This document shows, piece after piece, positions 1 through 8,141 of a stretch of DNA of 40,980 nt. Each line of letters opens with the position of its first letter. The stretch's first letter is position 1. The notes under the pieces were generated by a model. It ran no database searches. It saw nothing but the letters and a program-made list of their open reading frames with translations, and was not told the DNA's origin. The position numbers and the translations under genes were made by a program. This stretch comes from JAKQIM01 sp964633225 (GTDB lineage: Bacteria > Chloroflexota > Anaerolineae > Anaerolineales > UBA4823): positions 1 through 40,980 of the forward strand of contig CAZWFQ010000031.1 of NCBI GenBank assembly GCA_964633225.1. The letters are read 5' to 3'.

Positions 1-1
1 G

Positions 2-61
2 GAAGGTAAAGAATACATCGTACAAGATGGCGAAATCGTTCATATCCGCTTTAACTTATAA
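2..61 (+). CDS. ychF: C-terminal end of YchF/EngD-type GTP-binding protein (partial)
   Basis: Only the last 19 codons and the TAA stop are in the window. The visible tail has an acidic-glycine YIVQDGEIVHIRFNL pattern. This matches the end of the C-terminal TGS domain of YchF-family P-loop ATPases/GTPases, where E. coli ends in a similar YIVKDGD...FNV pattern. YchF binds ribosomes and nucleotides in the cytoplasm and is linked to stress responses. The gene enters from the left edge on the plus strand, and the oligoendopeptidase gene starts 24 bases after its stop. The call rests on a short tail, so another TGS-domain protein remains possible. Confidence 0.6.
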   Translation, partial: EGKEYIVQDGEIVHIRFNL

Positions 62-85
62 ATAGATACACAATTGGAGAACCGT

Positions 86-1861
86 ATGTCAAAACCGATC
101 GAATCAACTGCCTGGTCTTTGGCTGATCTTTATCCCAGCCACGACAGCCCCGAGATGCAAGCCGCTTTTGCTGACATTGAAGCACAGATCAGCGCCTTTG
201 AAGCGCTGCGCCCTGACTTGAAAGCCGATATTTCAGTGCAAGCCTTCCTGAAGGCTATCCAGCAGTTGGAATCCATCAATATCCTCGGCAACCGCATCTA
301 TTCTTATGCCGGGTTGGCTTTTTCTGCCAACACGCAAGACCAGGTCATCCAGGCTTTCATGTCTCAGGTAGAACAGGCGATGATGAGTATGGAGAACCGC
401 GTCTTGTTCTTCACCCTGTGGTGGAAAGACTTGGATGCTGCCCAGGCCGAGCGCCTGATGGCTGAGTCTGGCGATTACCGTTATTGGTTAGAAACGATGC
501 GCCAATTTAAGCCTTACACCCTCAGCGAGGCTGAAGAAAAGATCATCAACATCAAGAGTGTCACCGGCTCGCGCGCCCTGGATAACCTCTACAGCACCAT
601 CACCAATCGCTACGTCTTCAAAATGACCATAGACGGCGAGACCAAGGAGCTGACCCGCGGCGAGGTCATGGCCTATGCCCGCGGCGGCGATCCTGATCTA
701 CGCGCCGCCGCCTACCAAGAGCTATACCGTGTCTACGGGCAGGATGGCAGCACCTTGGGCCAGATCTACCAGACCCTGGTGCGCGACTGGCACAACGAGA
801 ACGTGGACCTGCGCCACTTTTCCAACCCGCTGGCCGTGCGCAACCTGTACAACGACATCCCCGATGAGGCCGTAGATACCCTGCTGGATGTATCTACCAA
901 AAATGTAGACATCTTCCAACGCTTCTTCAAACTTAAGGCCCGCTGGCTGAAAATGCCTGTCTTGCAGCGCTATGATATCTACGCCCCCATCGCCGAGAGC
1001 GATAAGCGTTACACCTTTGGCGAAGCGGCTGAGATGGTGCTGGATTCGTTCAACGCCTTCAACCCGCGCATGGCTGATCTGATCCGCCGCGTCTTCGAGC
1101 AAAACCACCTCGACAGCCAGGTGCGCAAAGGCAAGCGCAGCGGCGCATTCTGCTGGACGGTCATCCCCCAGTTGACCCCTTGGGTGCTTGTCAATTTCCA
1201 GGGCCGCCCAGATGATGTTGCTACGCTGGCGCACGAGTTGGGGCATGCCGTACACTCCCTGCTGGCATCTGATCACAGCCAGTTCACCCAACACGCCACC
1301 CTGCCCCTGGCTGAGACCGCCTCCACCTTTGGCGAGATGATGCTGGTAGACCGCCTGATGGCTCAAGAAACCGATGAGACGGTGCGGCGCAGCCTGCTGT
1401 TCAGCCAGGTGGACGATGCTTACAGCACCATCATGCGCCAGGCTTATTTTGCCCGCTTCGAGCGCCAGGCACACGAAATGACCCGGCAAGGCGCAACGGT
1501 AGATGAACTCTCGAAGGCCTACCTTGCGAACCTGCACGAACAGTTTGGCGATTCGGTAGAGATTGGCGACGAATTCCGCTGGGAATGGGTCTCAATCCCA
1601 CACATTTACAGCACCCCCTTCTATGTATATGCCTATGCCTTTGGGCAGTTGCTGGTGCTCTCGCTCTACCAGCAGTTCCGTTCTGAGGGCGAATCCTTCA
1701 AGCCGCGCTACATCAAGCTGCTCTCAGCCGGCGGTTCTGAGGCACCCGAGCGCATACTGAAGGCTGCGGGCATCGATATGCGCAGCGCAGCCTTCTGGCA
1801 GGGCGGCTTCGACGTGGTCCGCCGCCAGGTGGAACAGCTCGAAGCACTGCCTCTCGAATAA
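86..1861 (+). CDS. pepF: M3-family oligoendopeptidase F
   Basis: Cytoplasmic zinc metallopeptidase of 591 aa that cleaves short oligopeptides; the length is normal for PepF/M3B. The zinc site HELGH is at about residues 383-387, in a conserved AHELGHAVHSLL context, and the third ligand is expected in the ETASTFGEM segment about 25 residues later. The N-terminal half is the helical oligopeptidase-F domain. I chose ATG 86 over an in-frame TTG at 74 because GGAG at 76-79 is correctly spaced for ATG 86 and overlaps the TTG. It is the second gene of a plus-strand pair with ychF and ends at a strong hairpin. No signal peptide is visible. Confidence 0.93.
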   Translation: MSKPIESTAWSLADLYPSHDSPEMQAAFADIEAQISAFEALRPDLKADISVQAFLKAIQQLESINILGNRIYSYAGLAFSANTQDQVIQAFMSQVEQAMMSMENRVLFFTLWWKDLDAAQAERLMAESGDYRYWLETMRQFKPYTLSEAEEKIINIKSVTGSRALDNLYSTITNRYVFKMTIDGETKELTRGEVMAYARGGDPDLRAAAYQELYRVYGQDGSTLGQIYQTLVRDWHNENVDLRHFSNPLAVRNLYNDIPDEAVDTLLDVSTKNVDIFQRFFKLKARWLKMPVLQRYDIYAPIAESDKRYTFGEAAEMVLDSFNAFNPRMADLIRRVFEQNHLDSQVRKGKRSGAFCWTVIPQLTPWVLVNFQGRPDDVATLAHELGHAVHSLLASDHSQFTQHATLPLAETASTFGEMMLVDRLMAQETDETVRRSLLFSQVDDAYSTIMRQAYFARFERQAHEMTRQGATVDELSKAYLANLHEQFGDSVEIGDEFRWEWVSIPHIYSTPFYVYAYAFGQLLVLSLYQQFRSEGESFKPRYIKLLSAGGSEAPERILKAAGIDMRSAAFWQGGFDVVRRQVEQLEALPLE

Positions 1862-1867
1862 ATTCTA

Positions 1868-1910
1868 GAGGATCAGCAGCGCGTCGAGCGCGCTGCTGAT
1901 CCTCTTTTCA
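1868..1910 (+). terminator. Hairpin terminator after pepF
   Basis: A perfect 16-bp stem (1868-1883 with 1889-1904) has a 5-base loop and is followed by TTTTC. It starts 7 bases after the pepF stop. It sits between convergent pepF and ssb. The minus-strand side lacks a T-run, so it should serve mainly pepF. Confidence 0.8.
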
Positions 1911-1911
1911 T

Positions 1912-2283
1912 TTAAATATCTTCTTCCACATCCGGCTCGACCGGCAGTTCTTCTTCGACCTTGTGATCCAGCATTTGCATATTCTGCACGATCACCTTGG
2001 TGAAGTAGCGCGTTTCGCCATCATGCTCATAGCGCGAGGTGCGCAGGCGGCCCTCAATATACACCAGGCTGCCCTTGTGCAAAAACTCCATGCAAACTTC
2101 ACCAATGCGTCCCCAGGCCTCGATATTGAACCAATCAGTGGCCTCTTTCACCTCGCTGTCAGTTTTCCAGCGCCGGTTGACGGCGATGCTGAACTGGCAC
2201 ACCTTTTTGCCGGTGGTGGTGAAGCGCGCCTCTGGGTCTTTGCCCAGGTTACCAATCAACTGCACGCGATTCAAAGCGGGCAT
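1912..2283 (-). CDS. ssb: Single-stranded DNA-binding protein
   Basis: 123-aa OB-fold protein that coats single-stranded DNA in replication and repair. The N-terminus (MPALNRVQLIGNLGKDPE) is classic bacterial SSB, followed by the conserved core with WFNIEAWGR and the K-GS-VYIEGRLR strand. GGAGG precedes the ATG. The tail is short and acidic but ends in VEEDI and lacks the usual DDDIPF-like tip that recruits partner proteins. It may be a second, specialised SSB or a lineage variant. The gene stands alone behind the terminator of the DUF4332 gene. Confidence 0.93.
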   Translation of the reverse strand: MPALNRVQLIGNLGKDPEARFTTTGKKVCQFSIAVNRRWKTDSEVKEATDWFNIEAWGRIGEVCMEFLHKGSLVYIEGRLRTSRYEHDGETRYFTKVIVQNMQMLDHKVEEELPVEPDVEEDI

Positions 2284-2299
2284 AGCGCCTCCTTAGCGT

Positions 2300-2346
2300 A
2301 AAAAAAACGAAGGTGAAGCTGCTCAGGGAGCACTTCACCCTCGTTT
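2300..2346 (-). terminator. Intrinsic terminator of the DUF4332 gene
   Basis: Read on the minus strand, an imperfect stem of about 18 bp (AACGAGGGTGAAGTGCTC against its near-complement) is followed by a run of seven T. It lies 11 bases after the DUF4332 stop and just upstream of the ssb ribosome-binding site. ssb therefore probably has its own promoter or depends on read-through. Confidence 0.8.
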
Positions 2347-2356
2347 ACACAAACCC

Positions 2357-2761
2357 TTAGTGGGTGATGATCTTGGGGAGCTTCTTGGCTTGCTCAACCC
2401 AGTCAACAATCTGCGACTGGACCGGGAGCTTGCGCACCAGCTTCTTGGCCTGGTTGACTTCAACGATCTTCTGGAACAGGTTCTCGGGCTTGCGCTGGGC
2501 CAGCTCAGGAGCCGAATCGACCCCCGCTGCTTCCAACAGGTCCGAATATTCAGGGCCAACACCCTTGATGCGGAACAGATCGAGGTGATTGACCCACTGC
2601 AGCAGCAGGCTGTCGCCGATGCCGGTCTTCTCGGCAATTTCTTTGCGGCCCTTGGCTGTTGCGCACTTGGCAAGCAGGGCTTCCGTAGAGCCAATGCCAG
2701 CTTCTTTGAGCTTGGCTGCAAATTTCTCGCCAATGCCTTCAATAATAGTTAATGCGGTCAT
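2357..2761 (-). CDS. DUF4332 helix-hairpin-helix protein
   Basis: 134-aa soluble protein with two helix-hairpin-helix motifs: IEGIGEKFAAKLKEAGI near residues 7-23 and IKGVGPEYSDLLEAAGV near residues 64-80. This arrangement is typical of DUF4332, a family related to the HhH domains of DNA polymerases and RuvA-like proteins. The function is not established; DNA binding is inferred from the HhH motifs only. GAGGAG lies just before the ATG. It is followed by a strong terminator and preceded on the same strand by the 69-aa protein gene. Confidence 0.75.
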   Translation of the reverse strand: MTALTIIEGIGEKFAAKLKEAGIGSTEALLAKCATAKGRKEIAEKTGIGDSLLLQWVNHLDLFRIKGVGPEYSDLLEAAGVDSAPELAQRKPENLFQKIVEVNQAKKLVRKLPVQSQIVDWVEQAKKLPKIITH

Positions 2762-2801
2762 GTTTTCTCCTCTTGTTTTTATGTGATTGATATTGACTGA
2801 T

Positions 2802-3011
2802 CTATCTCTTTTTACCGCCCAACAGGCCGCCTAACCCCTCAACAAGGTTGGTGGGGGCGGCGGCTCCTCCCAGCACAGTGTCAATCTGTGCTGCAACCGG
2901 AGCCGGCAGTTTTGTTTTGAGAAAACCGAGCACCGCATCCACAGCCATCTTGGCCTGGTCATTGGTGAGGCCGGTTTTCTTGGCAACCATTTTTACAAGT
3001 TCGTCCATCAT
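2802..3011 (-). CDS. Small helical protein of unknown function (69 aa)
   Basis: A small protein with an N-terminal helical segment (ELVKMVAKKTGLTNDQAKMAV), an amphipathic KTKLPAPVAAQIDTVL segment and a Gly/Leu-rich tail ending in GGKKR. The pattern recalls short DUF2267/DUF2780-like bacterial proteins, but I cannot assign a family firmly. AGGAGG sits correctly before the tandem ATG codons at 3009-3011 and 3006-3008, so translation is credible. It lies between the DUF4332 gene and the terminator of the membrane protein gene, so it probably shares a transcript with DUF4332. Confidence 0.65.
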   Translation of the reverse strand: MMDELVKMVAKKTGLTNDQAKMAVDAVLGFLKTKLPAPVAAQIDTVLGGAAAPTNLVEGLGGLLGGKKR

Positions 3012-3045
3012 CTTCCTCCTGGTTAGATCTTTCCATAATTATACA

Positions 3046-3087
3046 TTGAAAAATAAAAAGAAACCGCGTTTTGGGCGCGGTTTCTTT
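3046..3087 (-). terminator. Strong intrinsic terminator of the membrane-protein gene
   Basis: A perfect 12-bp stem (3057-3068 with 3076-3087) has a 7-base loop. On the minus strand it is followed by TTTTTATTTTT. It lies 23 bases after the stop of the upstream minus-strand gene. Confidence 0.85.
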
Positions 3088-3110
3088 CTGATATGGCTTC
3101 TCTTCCAGGA

Positions 3111-3998
3111 TTAGTTGACCGGAGCAGCCGTCAGCCGCAGGTAGGTCAGGGTCCAGGCCGTGTGCGTGTAAGATGTCACAACGCCGTTCAAGAACAGGGC
3201 CACCGGCAGATAACCAGCCAGGCACACACCCGCCACAATCAACCCATTCACCATCCCCTGGTCGGTGCCAGTGATCACGCCCACCAGAGCAGGCACCGCC
3301 ACCAGGATCAGCGGCAGGGCAATCACCACACCGGCTACCAGGGCAATTCCCAGGTTAAGGATGAGGCCCATCATGATGAATTTATCGGGGTGTTGGCAGA
3401 AGAGCTGCCAACTGCGCTGGCAGGCCGTAATGATATCCAGGTCTTCAAGCACCAAAGCGATCACAGCCTGCTGAACGAGGATGGGCAATAAAAAGCCCGC
3501 CACCACGATCACCAGAGCACCCAGGCCGCAGGTCATGATTACCAGGGGCACCCCCACCACCGTCACAGCCAACAAGAAACCGATCCCCACCAGCAGCATC
3601 AACCCCAACACGCGCCAAAAATAAGGCAGGCTGCCCGAGAACAACTCGCTAAAAGACAGGCGCTCGGCGCTCTGCTCAGCCTGCTGCGTGCCGCGCACCA
3701 GGGCAATCCGCCCAATGCTGCCCAAGAAGAGGCTGAGTAGGATCAGGACGATCACAAACACAATCGTCCCCACGGCAATTAAGATCCAGGTACCAGGTTC
3801 AATCTGGGCAAACCAATGGCCCACACTGGGTGGGAAGCTGCCCCCGCTGCCGCCGCTCGAGGAATGCGAGCCAGCGCTGCCCCCGCCGCCAGCCGAATTA
3901 CCGGCCTGGCCGCAGCTAGCCAGGATGCCAAAAAGCCACAGCACCTTATATTTCCAGATGATCTGCCACGCACGTTTTAAAACCTCAATGTAATCCAT
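3111..3998 (-). CDS. Multi-pass membrane protein, DUF4013-like
   Basis: 295 aa. The start (MDYIEVLKRAWQIIWKYKVLW) is a short amphipathic region leading into the first membrane segment. A Gly/Ser-rich linker follows (about residues 31-55), then about five hydrophobic segments near 70-92, 123-146, 150-172, 205-235 and 240-270. A conserved-looking DIITACQRSWQLF helix sits between membrane segments. The pattern resembles DUF4013/DUF7544-type proteins, which have no established function. ATG is preceded by AGGAGAACAGG. It appears monocistronic, with a strong terminator downstream. Confidence 0.7.
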   Translation of the reverse strand: MDYIEVLKRAWQIIWKYKVLWLFGILASCGQAGNSAGGGGSAGSHSSSGGSGGSFPPSVGHWFAQIEPGTWILIAVGTIVFVIVLILLSLFLGSIGRIALVRGTQQAEQSAERLSFSELFSGSLPYFWRVLGLMLLVGIGFLLAVTVVGVPLVIMTCGLGALVIVVAGFLLPILVQQAVIALVLEDLDIITACQRSWQLFCQHPDKFIMMGLILNLGIALVAGVVIALPLILVAVPALVGVITGTDQGMVNGLIVAGVCLAGYLPVALFLNGVVTSYTHTAWTLTYLRLTAAPVN

Positions 3999-4063
3999 AA
4001 CCTGTTCTCCTGGTTAAGTATACGCAGTATGCCGCGCCGGGTTGCGTGATCGCCCCTTAAACG

Positions 4064-4097
4064 AGTACGATGTAGCACATTGGTGCTACATCGTACT
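4064..4097 (-). terminator. Perfect hairpin after guaA
   Basis: A perfect 15-bp inverted repeat (AGTACGATGTAGCAC, loop ATTG, exact complement) begins 8 bases after the guaA stop on the minus strand. Only a short T-stretch follows, so it may be a weak intrinsic terminator or a 3'-end stabiliser. Confidence 0.6.
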
Positions 4098-4104
4098 TGA
4101 CGAG

Positions 4105-5649
4105 CTATTCCCATTCAATCGTCGCCGGTGGCTTGCTGGTGATATCGTACACCACCCGGTTGACGCCTGAAACCTCGTTGACAATGCGGTTGGCTACGCG
4201 CGCCATCAAATCGTGCGGCAGGCGCGCCCAATCAGCCGTCATGAAATCTTCAGTGGTAACGGCGCGCAGGGCCACGGCCTCTTGGTAAGTACGGCTGTCG
4301 CCCATCACCCCCACCGAGCGCACCGGCAAGAGCACAGCAAAAGCCTGGGCCGTACCGGCGCCCTGGGTCATGTGCAGCAGGCCTGCCTGCGCCAGCTCGT
4401 GCGTGAAGATGTCGTCCGCCTGGCGCAGGCGCTCCAGGCGCTCAAAGGTCACCTCACCCAGGCAGCGCACCGCCAGGCCAGGCCCGGGGAAGGGCTGTCG
4501 CCAGACCAGCTCATGCGGCAGTCCCAGGGCTTCACCCACCCGGCGCACCTCATCTTTGAACAGGTAACGCAGCGGCTCCACCAGCGCAAACTGCATGTCT
4601 TCAGGCAGCCCGCCCACGTTATGGTGCGTCTTGATGCGCGCCGCCTGCGCCCGGTCAGGCGCGCTCGACTCAACCACATCTGGGTAGATCGTACCCTGCA
4701 CCAAGAAGGGCGGCATACCCATCTGGTGTGCCTGGGCTTCAAAGATGCGGATGAACTTCTCGCCAATGATGCGCCGTTTGTGTTCTGGTTCGGTCACCCC
4801 GCTCAGAGCAGTGATAAATTCATCCGCCGCGTCCACTGCCACCAGCTCAACGCCCAGGGTCTTGCGGAAGACCTGCACCACCTGGGCCGCCTCGCCCAAG
4901 CGCAGCATGCCCGTATCCACAAAGACGGCGGCCAACTGGTCGCCGATGGCGCGGTGCACCAGGGCAGTTGCCACCGAAGAATCCACCCCGCCGCTGACGG
5001 CAGAGAGGACGCGCGCCTCCCCCACCTGTTGGCGAATGTGCGCTACGCTGGCCTGAATGATCGATTCGGGTGTCCAATCCGGTTGGGCGGCGCAAATGTC
5101 AACCGCAAAGCGGCGCAGCAGCTCAGCACCGGCAGGCGTATGGCGCACCTCTGGATGGAATTGGACGCCAAAGTATCGCCGCCCGGCATCCCCCATGGCT
5201 GCCACCGGCGAACTGGGGCTTTGGGCCAGCACCTGGAAACCCGCCGGCGGTTGCTCGATGCGGTCACCGTGCGACATCCAGGCCGGGAATGGCTCTGCCG
5301 GCAGCAGGGGCGCGCCTGGCAGGGGGCTGACCGTAGCCAGGCCGTACTCGCGCCGGGCCGCCGAAGCCACCCGCCCACCCAGGGCCAGGGTCAGGGCCTG
5401 CATGCCGTAGCAGATGCCCAAAACCGGCAAGCCGCTCTCTAGCACGTACGGCAAGATGTAGGGGGCACCTTCTGCGTAAGCCGAGGCCGGCCCGCCAGAC
5501 AAGATAAAGCCCTTCGGCTGCAGGGCCAGCACCTTTTCGGCTGGGGTATCCCAGGGGAAGAGCTCACAGTAAACATTGGCTTCGCGCACGCGCCGGGCGA
5601 TCAGTTGGGCATATTGCGAGCCAAAATCAAGGATGGCAATGGCATCCAT
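4105..5649 (-). CDS. guaA: GMP synthase (glutamine-hydrolysing)
   Basis: 514 aa, full length. It converts XMP to GMP using ATP and glutamine. The N-terminal class I amidotransferase has its nucleophile Cys80 in GICYGMQ and His165-x-Glu167 in VQFHPEV. The ATP-pyrophosphatase P-loop SGGVDSS is at 219-225. The C-terminal dimerisation domain ends in the conserved NRVVYDITSKPPATIEWE. It is last in the minus-strand run gmk-rhomboid-xpt-guaA. Its ATG is one base from the xpt stop with no clear Shine-Dalgarno of its own, so translational coupling to xpt is likely. Together xpt and guaA give salvage (xanthine to XMP) and then GMP. Confidence 0.97.
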   Translation of the reverse strand: MDAIAILDFGSQYAQLIARRVREANVYCELFPWDTPAEKVLALQPKGFILSGGPASAYAEGAPYILPYVLESGLPVLGICYGMQALTLALGGRVASAARREYGLATVSPLPGAPLLPAEPFPAWMSHGDRIEQPPAGFQVLAQSPSSPVAAMGDAGRRYFGVQFHPEVRHTPAGAELLRRFAVDICAAQPDWTPESIIQASVAHIRQQVGEARVLSAVSGGVDSSVATALVHRAIGDQLAAVFVDTGMLRLGEAAQVVQVFRKTLGVELVAVDAADEFITALSGVTEPEHKRRIIGEKFIRIFEAQAHQMGMPPFLVQGTIYPDVVESSAPDRAQAARIKTHHNVGGLPEDMQFALVEPLRYLFKDEVRRVGEALGLPHELVWRQPFPGPGLAVRCLGEVTFERLERLRQADDIFTHELAQAGLLHMTQGAGTAQAFAVLLPVRSVGVMGDSRTYQEAVALRAVTTEDFMTADWARLPHDLMARVANRIVNEVSGVNRVVYDITSKPPATIEWE

Positions 5650-5650
5650 G

Positions 5651-6223
5651 CTAGGCTTTAAAGACCACGCTGGTACCGTCCAATGAGACGATCTGCGCCA
5701 GCGCCTCTACCTGCACGTTCAGGCTTTTCAACGCATCGCGCCCGCCTTCAAAGGTTTTCTCGATCAGTGTACCCACCCCCACCAGCTTTGAGCCGGCGGT
5801 CTGGGTCAGGCGCGCCAGGCCCAAAATTGTTGCCCCAGTGGCAAGGAAGTCATCGATGATCAAGATGTTCTCCCCGCCGCCCAAATACTCTGGCGAGACG
5901 ATCAACTCAACCATGCGCCCCTTGGTGTGCGATGGGCTGAGGGTCAAGAAGACCTGGTCGGGCATGGTGATGGGCTTCTGCTTGCGGGCATATACCACCG
6001 GCAGGCCCAGGTGGAAGGCGGTATTCAAGGCGGGGGCAATCCCCGAGATCTCGGCGGTCAAAACCTTGGTGGCGCCAGCATGTTGAAAACGCCGCGCCAG
6101 CTCGCGCCCGCAAGCGTCCATCAAAGCCGGATCCACCTGGTGGTTGATAAAACCATCCACTTTGAGAATGCCGTTCCCCAGGTTCTTACCGTCGCGCAAG
6201 ATACGTTCTTTGAGCAAATCCAT
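5651..6223 (-). CDS. xpt: Xanthine phosphoribosyltransferase
   Basis: 190 aa, type I PRTase fold. It salvages xanthine with PRPP to XMP in the cytoplasm. The PRPP-binding loop ILIIDDFLATGAT is at about residues 120-132, and the start MDLLKERI and the IVSPEYL segment match Bacillus-type Xpt. A GGAGAG-type ribosome-binding site precedes ATG. Only 25 bases separate it from the rhomboid gene, too few for a purine riboswitch, so any control acts upstream of gmk. It hands XMP to the next gene product, GuaA. Confidence 0.95.
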   Translation of the reverse strand: MDLLKERILRDGKNLGNGILKVDGFINHQVDPALMDACGRELARRFQHAGATKVLTAEISGIAPALNTAFHLGLPVVYARKQKPITMPDQVFLTLSPSHTKGRMVELIVSPEYLGGGENILIIDDFLATGATILGLARLTQTAGSKLVGVGTLIEKTFEGGRDALKSLNVQVEALAQIVSLDGTSVVFKA

Positions 6224-6248
6224 AGATCTCTCCTATTCCATGCCGGGT

Positions 6249-7028
6249 TTAAAAGAAAAACAGCGCTGCGGCTGCCAGGAAACAGAACATGCCAAACACC
6301 CCCAGGCCAGCCGTCCAAACGGCCTGTGGGGTGCGGGTATCGGCTAACTGCAAGTTTGGGAAGAGCCCCACCACGCGCGGCAGCGGGCCGGCGAACCAGG
6401 CAAACAAGGATCCGCCCAACAGGCCGCCGATATGGCCCCAGTTGTCAATGCCAGGGGATAAACCAATCAACAAGTTAGCCCCCGCCAGCATCGCCAGTTG
6501 GGTCAGGGCACTCTTGGTCGTACTGCCAAAAAGGGCCCGGTTTTGATACAAAAAGACCGCCTCTGCCCCCAACAAGCCAAAAATGGCCGTGGAGGCGCCC
6601 AATGAACTGCGGGGGGAGAACATGAAAGAGATGACGTTGCCCGCGAAGCCGCCCAACAGGTACAGCGTCAAGAAGCGCGAGCGTCCATAGTGGTGTTCAA
6701 GGATCGGCCCAATATTGAACAAAGAGTACATGTTGACCAAGATATGCATGATCGAGCCGTGCAAGAACATAGGGGTAAAGAAACGCCACAACTGGCCTTC
6801 GCGGATGGAATCATTGATCTTGGCCCCAAGGGCTGCCGGTAGATCAAAGCCCAGCCCAAACTCCGTGCCAGCCTGGAGCAGGTAAATGACCACCGACAGG
6901 CCCAGCAAGGTATAGGTCACCACCGGCGTACGGCGCGGGGCGCGCACCGCCACAGCCTGCGGCGCAGGGGGTGCGGGAGGCTGCGGGCCCGAATAATCGG
7001 TACCCGGATGGTCGGGTAATCGGGTCAC
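6249..7028 (-). CDS. Rhomboid-family intramembrane serine protease
   Basis: 259 aa. A proline-rich cytosolic N-terminus (residues 1-35) is followed by about seven hydrophobic segments. The catalytic pair is visible: Ser146 in GASTAIFG and His199 in NWGHIGGLLGG. HGSIMHILVNMYSL (His95, Asn99) supplies the oxyanion-hole motif of TM2. Rhomboids cleave transmembrane substrates within the membrane; the substrate here is unknown. Its start overlaps the gmk stop by four bases (ATGA-type coupling), placing a membrane protease inside a guanine-nucleotide operon. Confidence 0.92.
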   Translation of the reverse strand: MTRLPDHPGTDYSGPQPPAPPAPQAVAVRAPRRTPVVTYTLLGLSVVIYLLQAGTEFGLGFDLPAALGAKINDSIREGQLWRFFTPMFLHGSIMHILVNMYSLFNIGPILEHHYGRSRFLTLYLLGGFAGNVISFMFSPRSSLGASTAIFGLLGAEAVFLYQNRALFGSTTKSALTQLAMLAGANLLIGLSPGIDNWGHIGGLLGGSLFAWFAGPLPRVVGLFPNLQLADTRTPQAVWTAGLGVFGMFCFLAAAALFFF

Positions 7029-7645
7029 AGGGTCACCTTGCGCGGCTGCACACGGCGATGCTCCGCCAGGATGATGGCTACAATCGCATCTACCGTTTCA
7101 TCCAGTTGGTTTTCACAGTTCACCACCACATAGTCAAAGCTTTTCAGGTGGCCCATCTCTTTGCGGGCAGTGGCGATGCGCAGCTTGAGACCCTCGGGGG
7201 TCTCGGTCTTACGCTGGCGCAGGCGCTCCACCATTTCTTCTTCACTTTGCGTGGTCAAGAAGATCAGCAGCGCATCTGGGCACAGGCCGCGGATGGTCTC
7301 GGCGCCCTGCACGTCCAGGCGCATGACCACATCTTTGCCAGAAGCCAGGGCCTGGCGCACCTGGGGCTTGGGGATGCCTTTGTAATCGTTATACACAATG
7401 GCATATTCCAACAGCTCATCCTGCTCAATCATCTCGGCAAATTCATCGTGCGAGACGAAGAAATAATCCACGCCGTGCACTTCGTTGGGGCGCGGGGCAC
7501 GCGTGGCCGCAGTGACCACAAAATGGAAGGGCAGGTTGCGCTCCTTCATGCGCTGGATGACAGTATCTTTGCCAACGCCCGAAGGGCCAGAAATGACGAT
7601 CAGGAGTGGTTCGGGGGAATATTGGTAAAAATCGGATTCACACAT
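7025..7645 (-). CDS. gmk: Guanylate kinase
   Basis: 206 aa. It phosphorylates GMP to GDP with ATP. The P-loop GPSGVGKD is at about residues 20-27; position 27 is Asp where Ser/Thr is usual. The GMP-binding region has TRAPRPNEVHGVDYFFV, and the lid has RLRQRKTETPEGLKLRIATA. GAGG lies before ATG. A consensus minus-strand TATAAT at 7671-7666 could be its promoter -10, with only a poor -35, leaving a very short leader. It heads the gmk-rhomboid-xpt-guaA run. A slight N-terminal extension (about 12 residues) precedes the core. Confidence 0.95.
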   Translation of the reverse strand: MCESDFYQYSPEPLLIVISGPSGVGKDTVIQRMKERNLPFHFVVTAATRAPRPNEVHGVDYFFVSHDEFAEMIEQDELLEYAIVYNDYKGIPKPQVRQALASGKDVVMRLDVQGAETIRGLCPDALLIFLTTQSEEEMVERLRQRKTETPEGLKLRIATARKEMGHLKSFDYVVVNCENQLDETVDAIVAIILAEHRRVQPRKVTL

Positions 7646-7740
7646 GGCTACCTCTGTTGGGACGCATTATAATTCGATTTGTACCCAATCGACGCTCGAG
7701 TTGGGATTGGTGACCAAAATCATTTAATATTAGGTGGATC

Positions 7741-8136
7741 ATGCCTGCATATCAATACCGTTGTTTAAATTGCAAGAAACGCTTCGAGCTTTTCATGAGC
7801 TACAGCGAGTACGGCAAGAAGGCCGTGACCTGCCCGCACTGCACCAGTGACCAGGTGCAGCGGCGCATCGGGCGCATCCGGGTGGCCAAATCTGAAGAAA
7901 GCCGCCTGGAGAGCTTTGGCAGCCCCGAGGATATGGCCGGGCTGGAAAATGATCCCCGCGCCCTGGGGCAGATGATGCGCAAGATGGGGAACGAAATGGG
8001 AGAAGACCTGGGGCCAGAGTTCAGTGAAGTGGTCGGCCGCTTAGAAGCCGGGCAGGATCCGGATGAGATCGAAAAGGCCCTGCCAGAGCTGGGGGAAGAT
8101 GACGGCGGGATTGGCGGAATGGGTGATTTAGGGTAA
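7741..8136 (+). CDS. FmdB-family zinc ribbon protein
   Basis: 131 aa. The N-terminus has the FmdB-type zinc ribbon: MPAYQYRCLNC with Cys8/Cys11, then CPHC with Cys31/Cys34. This is the CxxC_CXXC_SSSS putative regulatory domain. The rest is acidic and Gly/Met-rich (DLGPEFSEVVGRLEAGQDPDEIE) and probably flexible. FmdB was named from formamidase operons, but most members have no assigned function; nucleic-acid or protein binding is a guess from the zinc ribbon. AGGTGG precedes ATG. It is divergent from gmk across 95 bp. Confidence 0.85.
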   Translation: MPAYQYRCLNCKKRFELFMSYSEYGKKAVTCPHCTSDQVQRRIGRIRVAKSEESRLESFGSPEDMAGLENDPRALGQMMRKMGNEMGEDLGPEFSEVVGRLEAGQDPDEIEKALPELGEDDGGIGGMGDLG

Positions 8137-8141
8137 ATATT

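Noticed and set aside
722..1537. Long minus-strand ORF antisense to pepF
   Set aside because: It is a compositional shadow of a well-supported gene with HELGH; no ribosome-binding site or family pattern.
4213..5442. 409-codon plus-strand ORF opposite guaA
   Set aside because: guaA is unambiguous on the other strand; the opposite frame is open because of high GC.
6224..6248. Purine riboswitch upstream of xpt
   Set aside because: Only 25 bases separate it from the rhomboid gene; no aptamer can fit.
7701..7730. Promoter TTGGGA/TAATAT for the FmdB-like gene
   Set aside because: Plausible hexamers, but the start site would fall almost at the ATG, and spacing must be 18; not strong enough to list.
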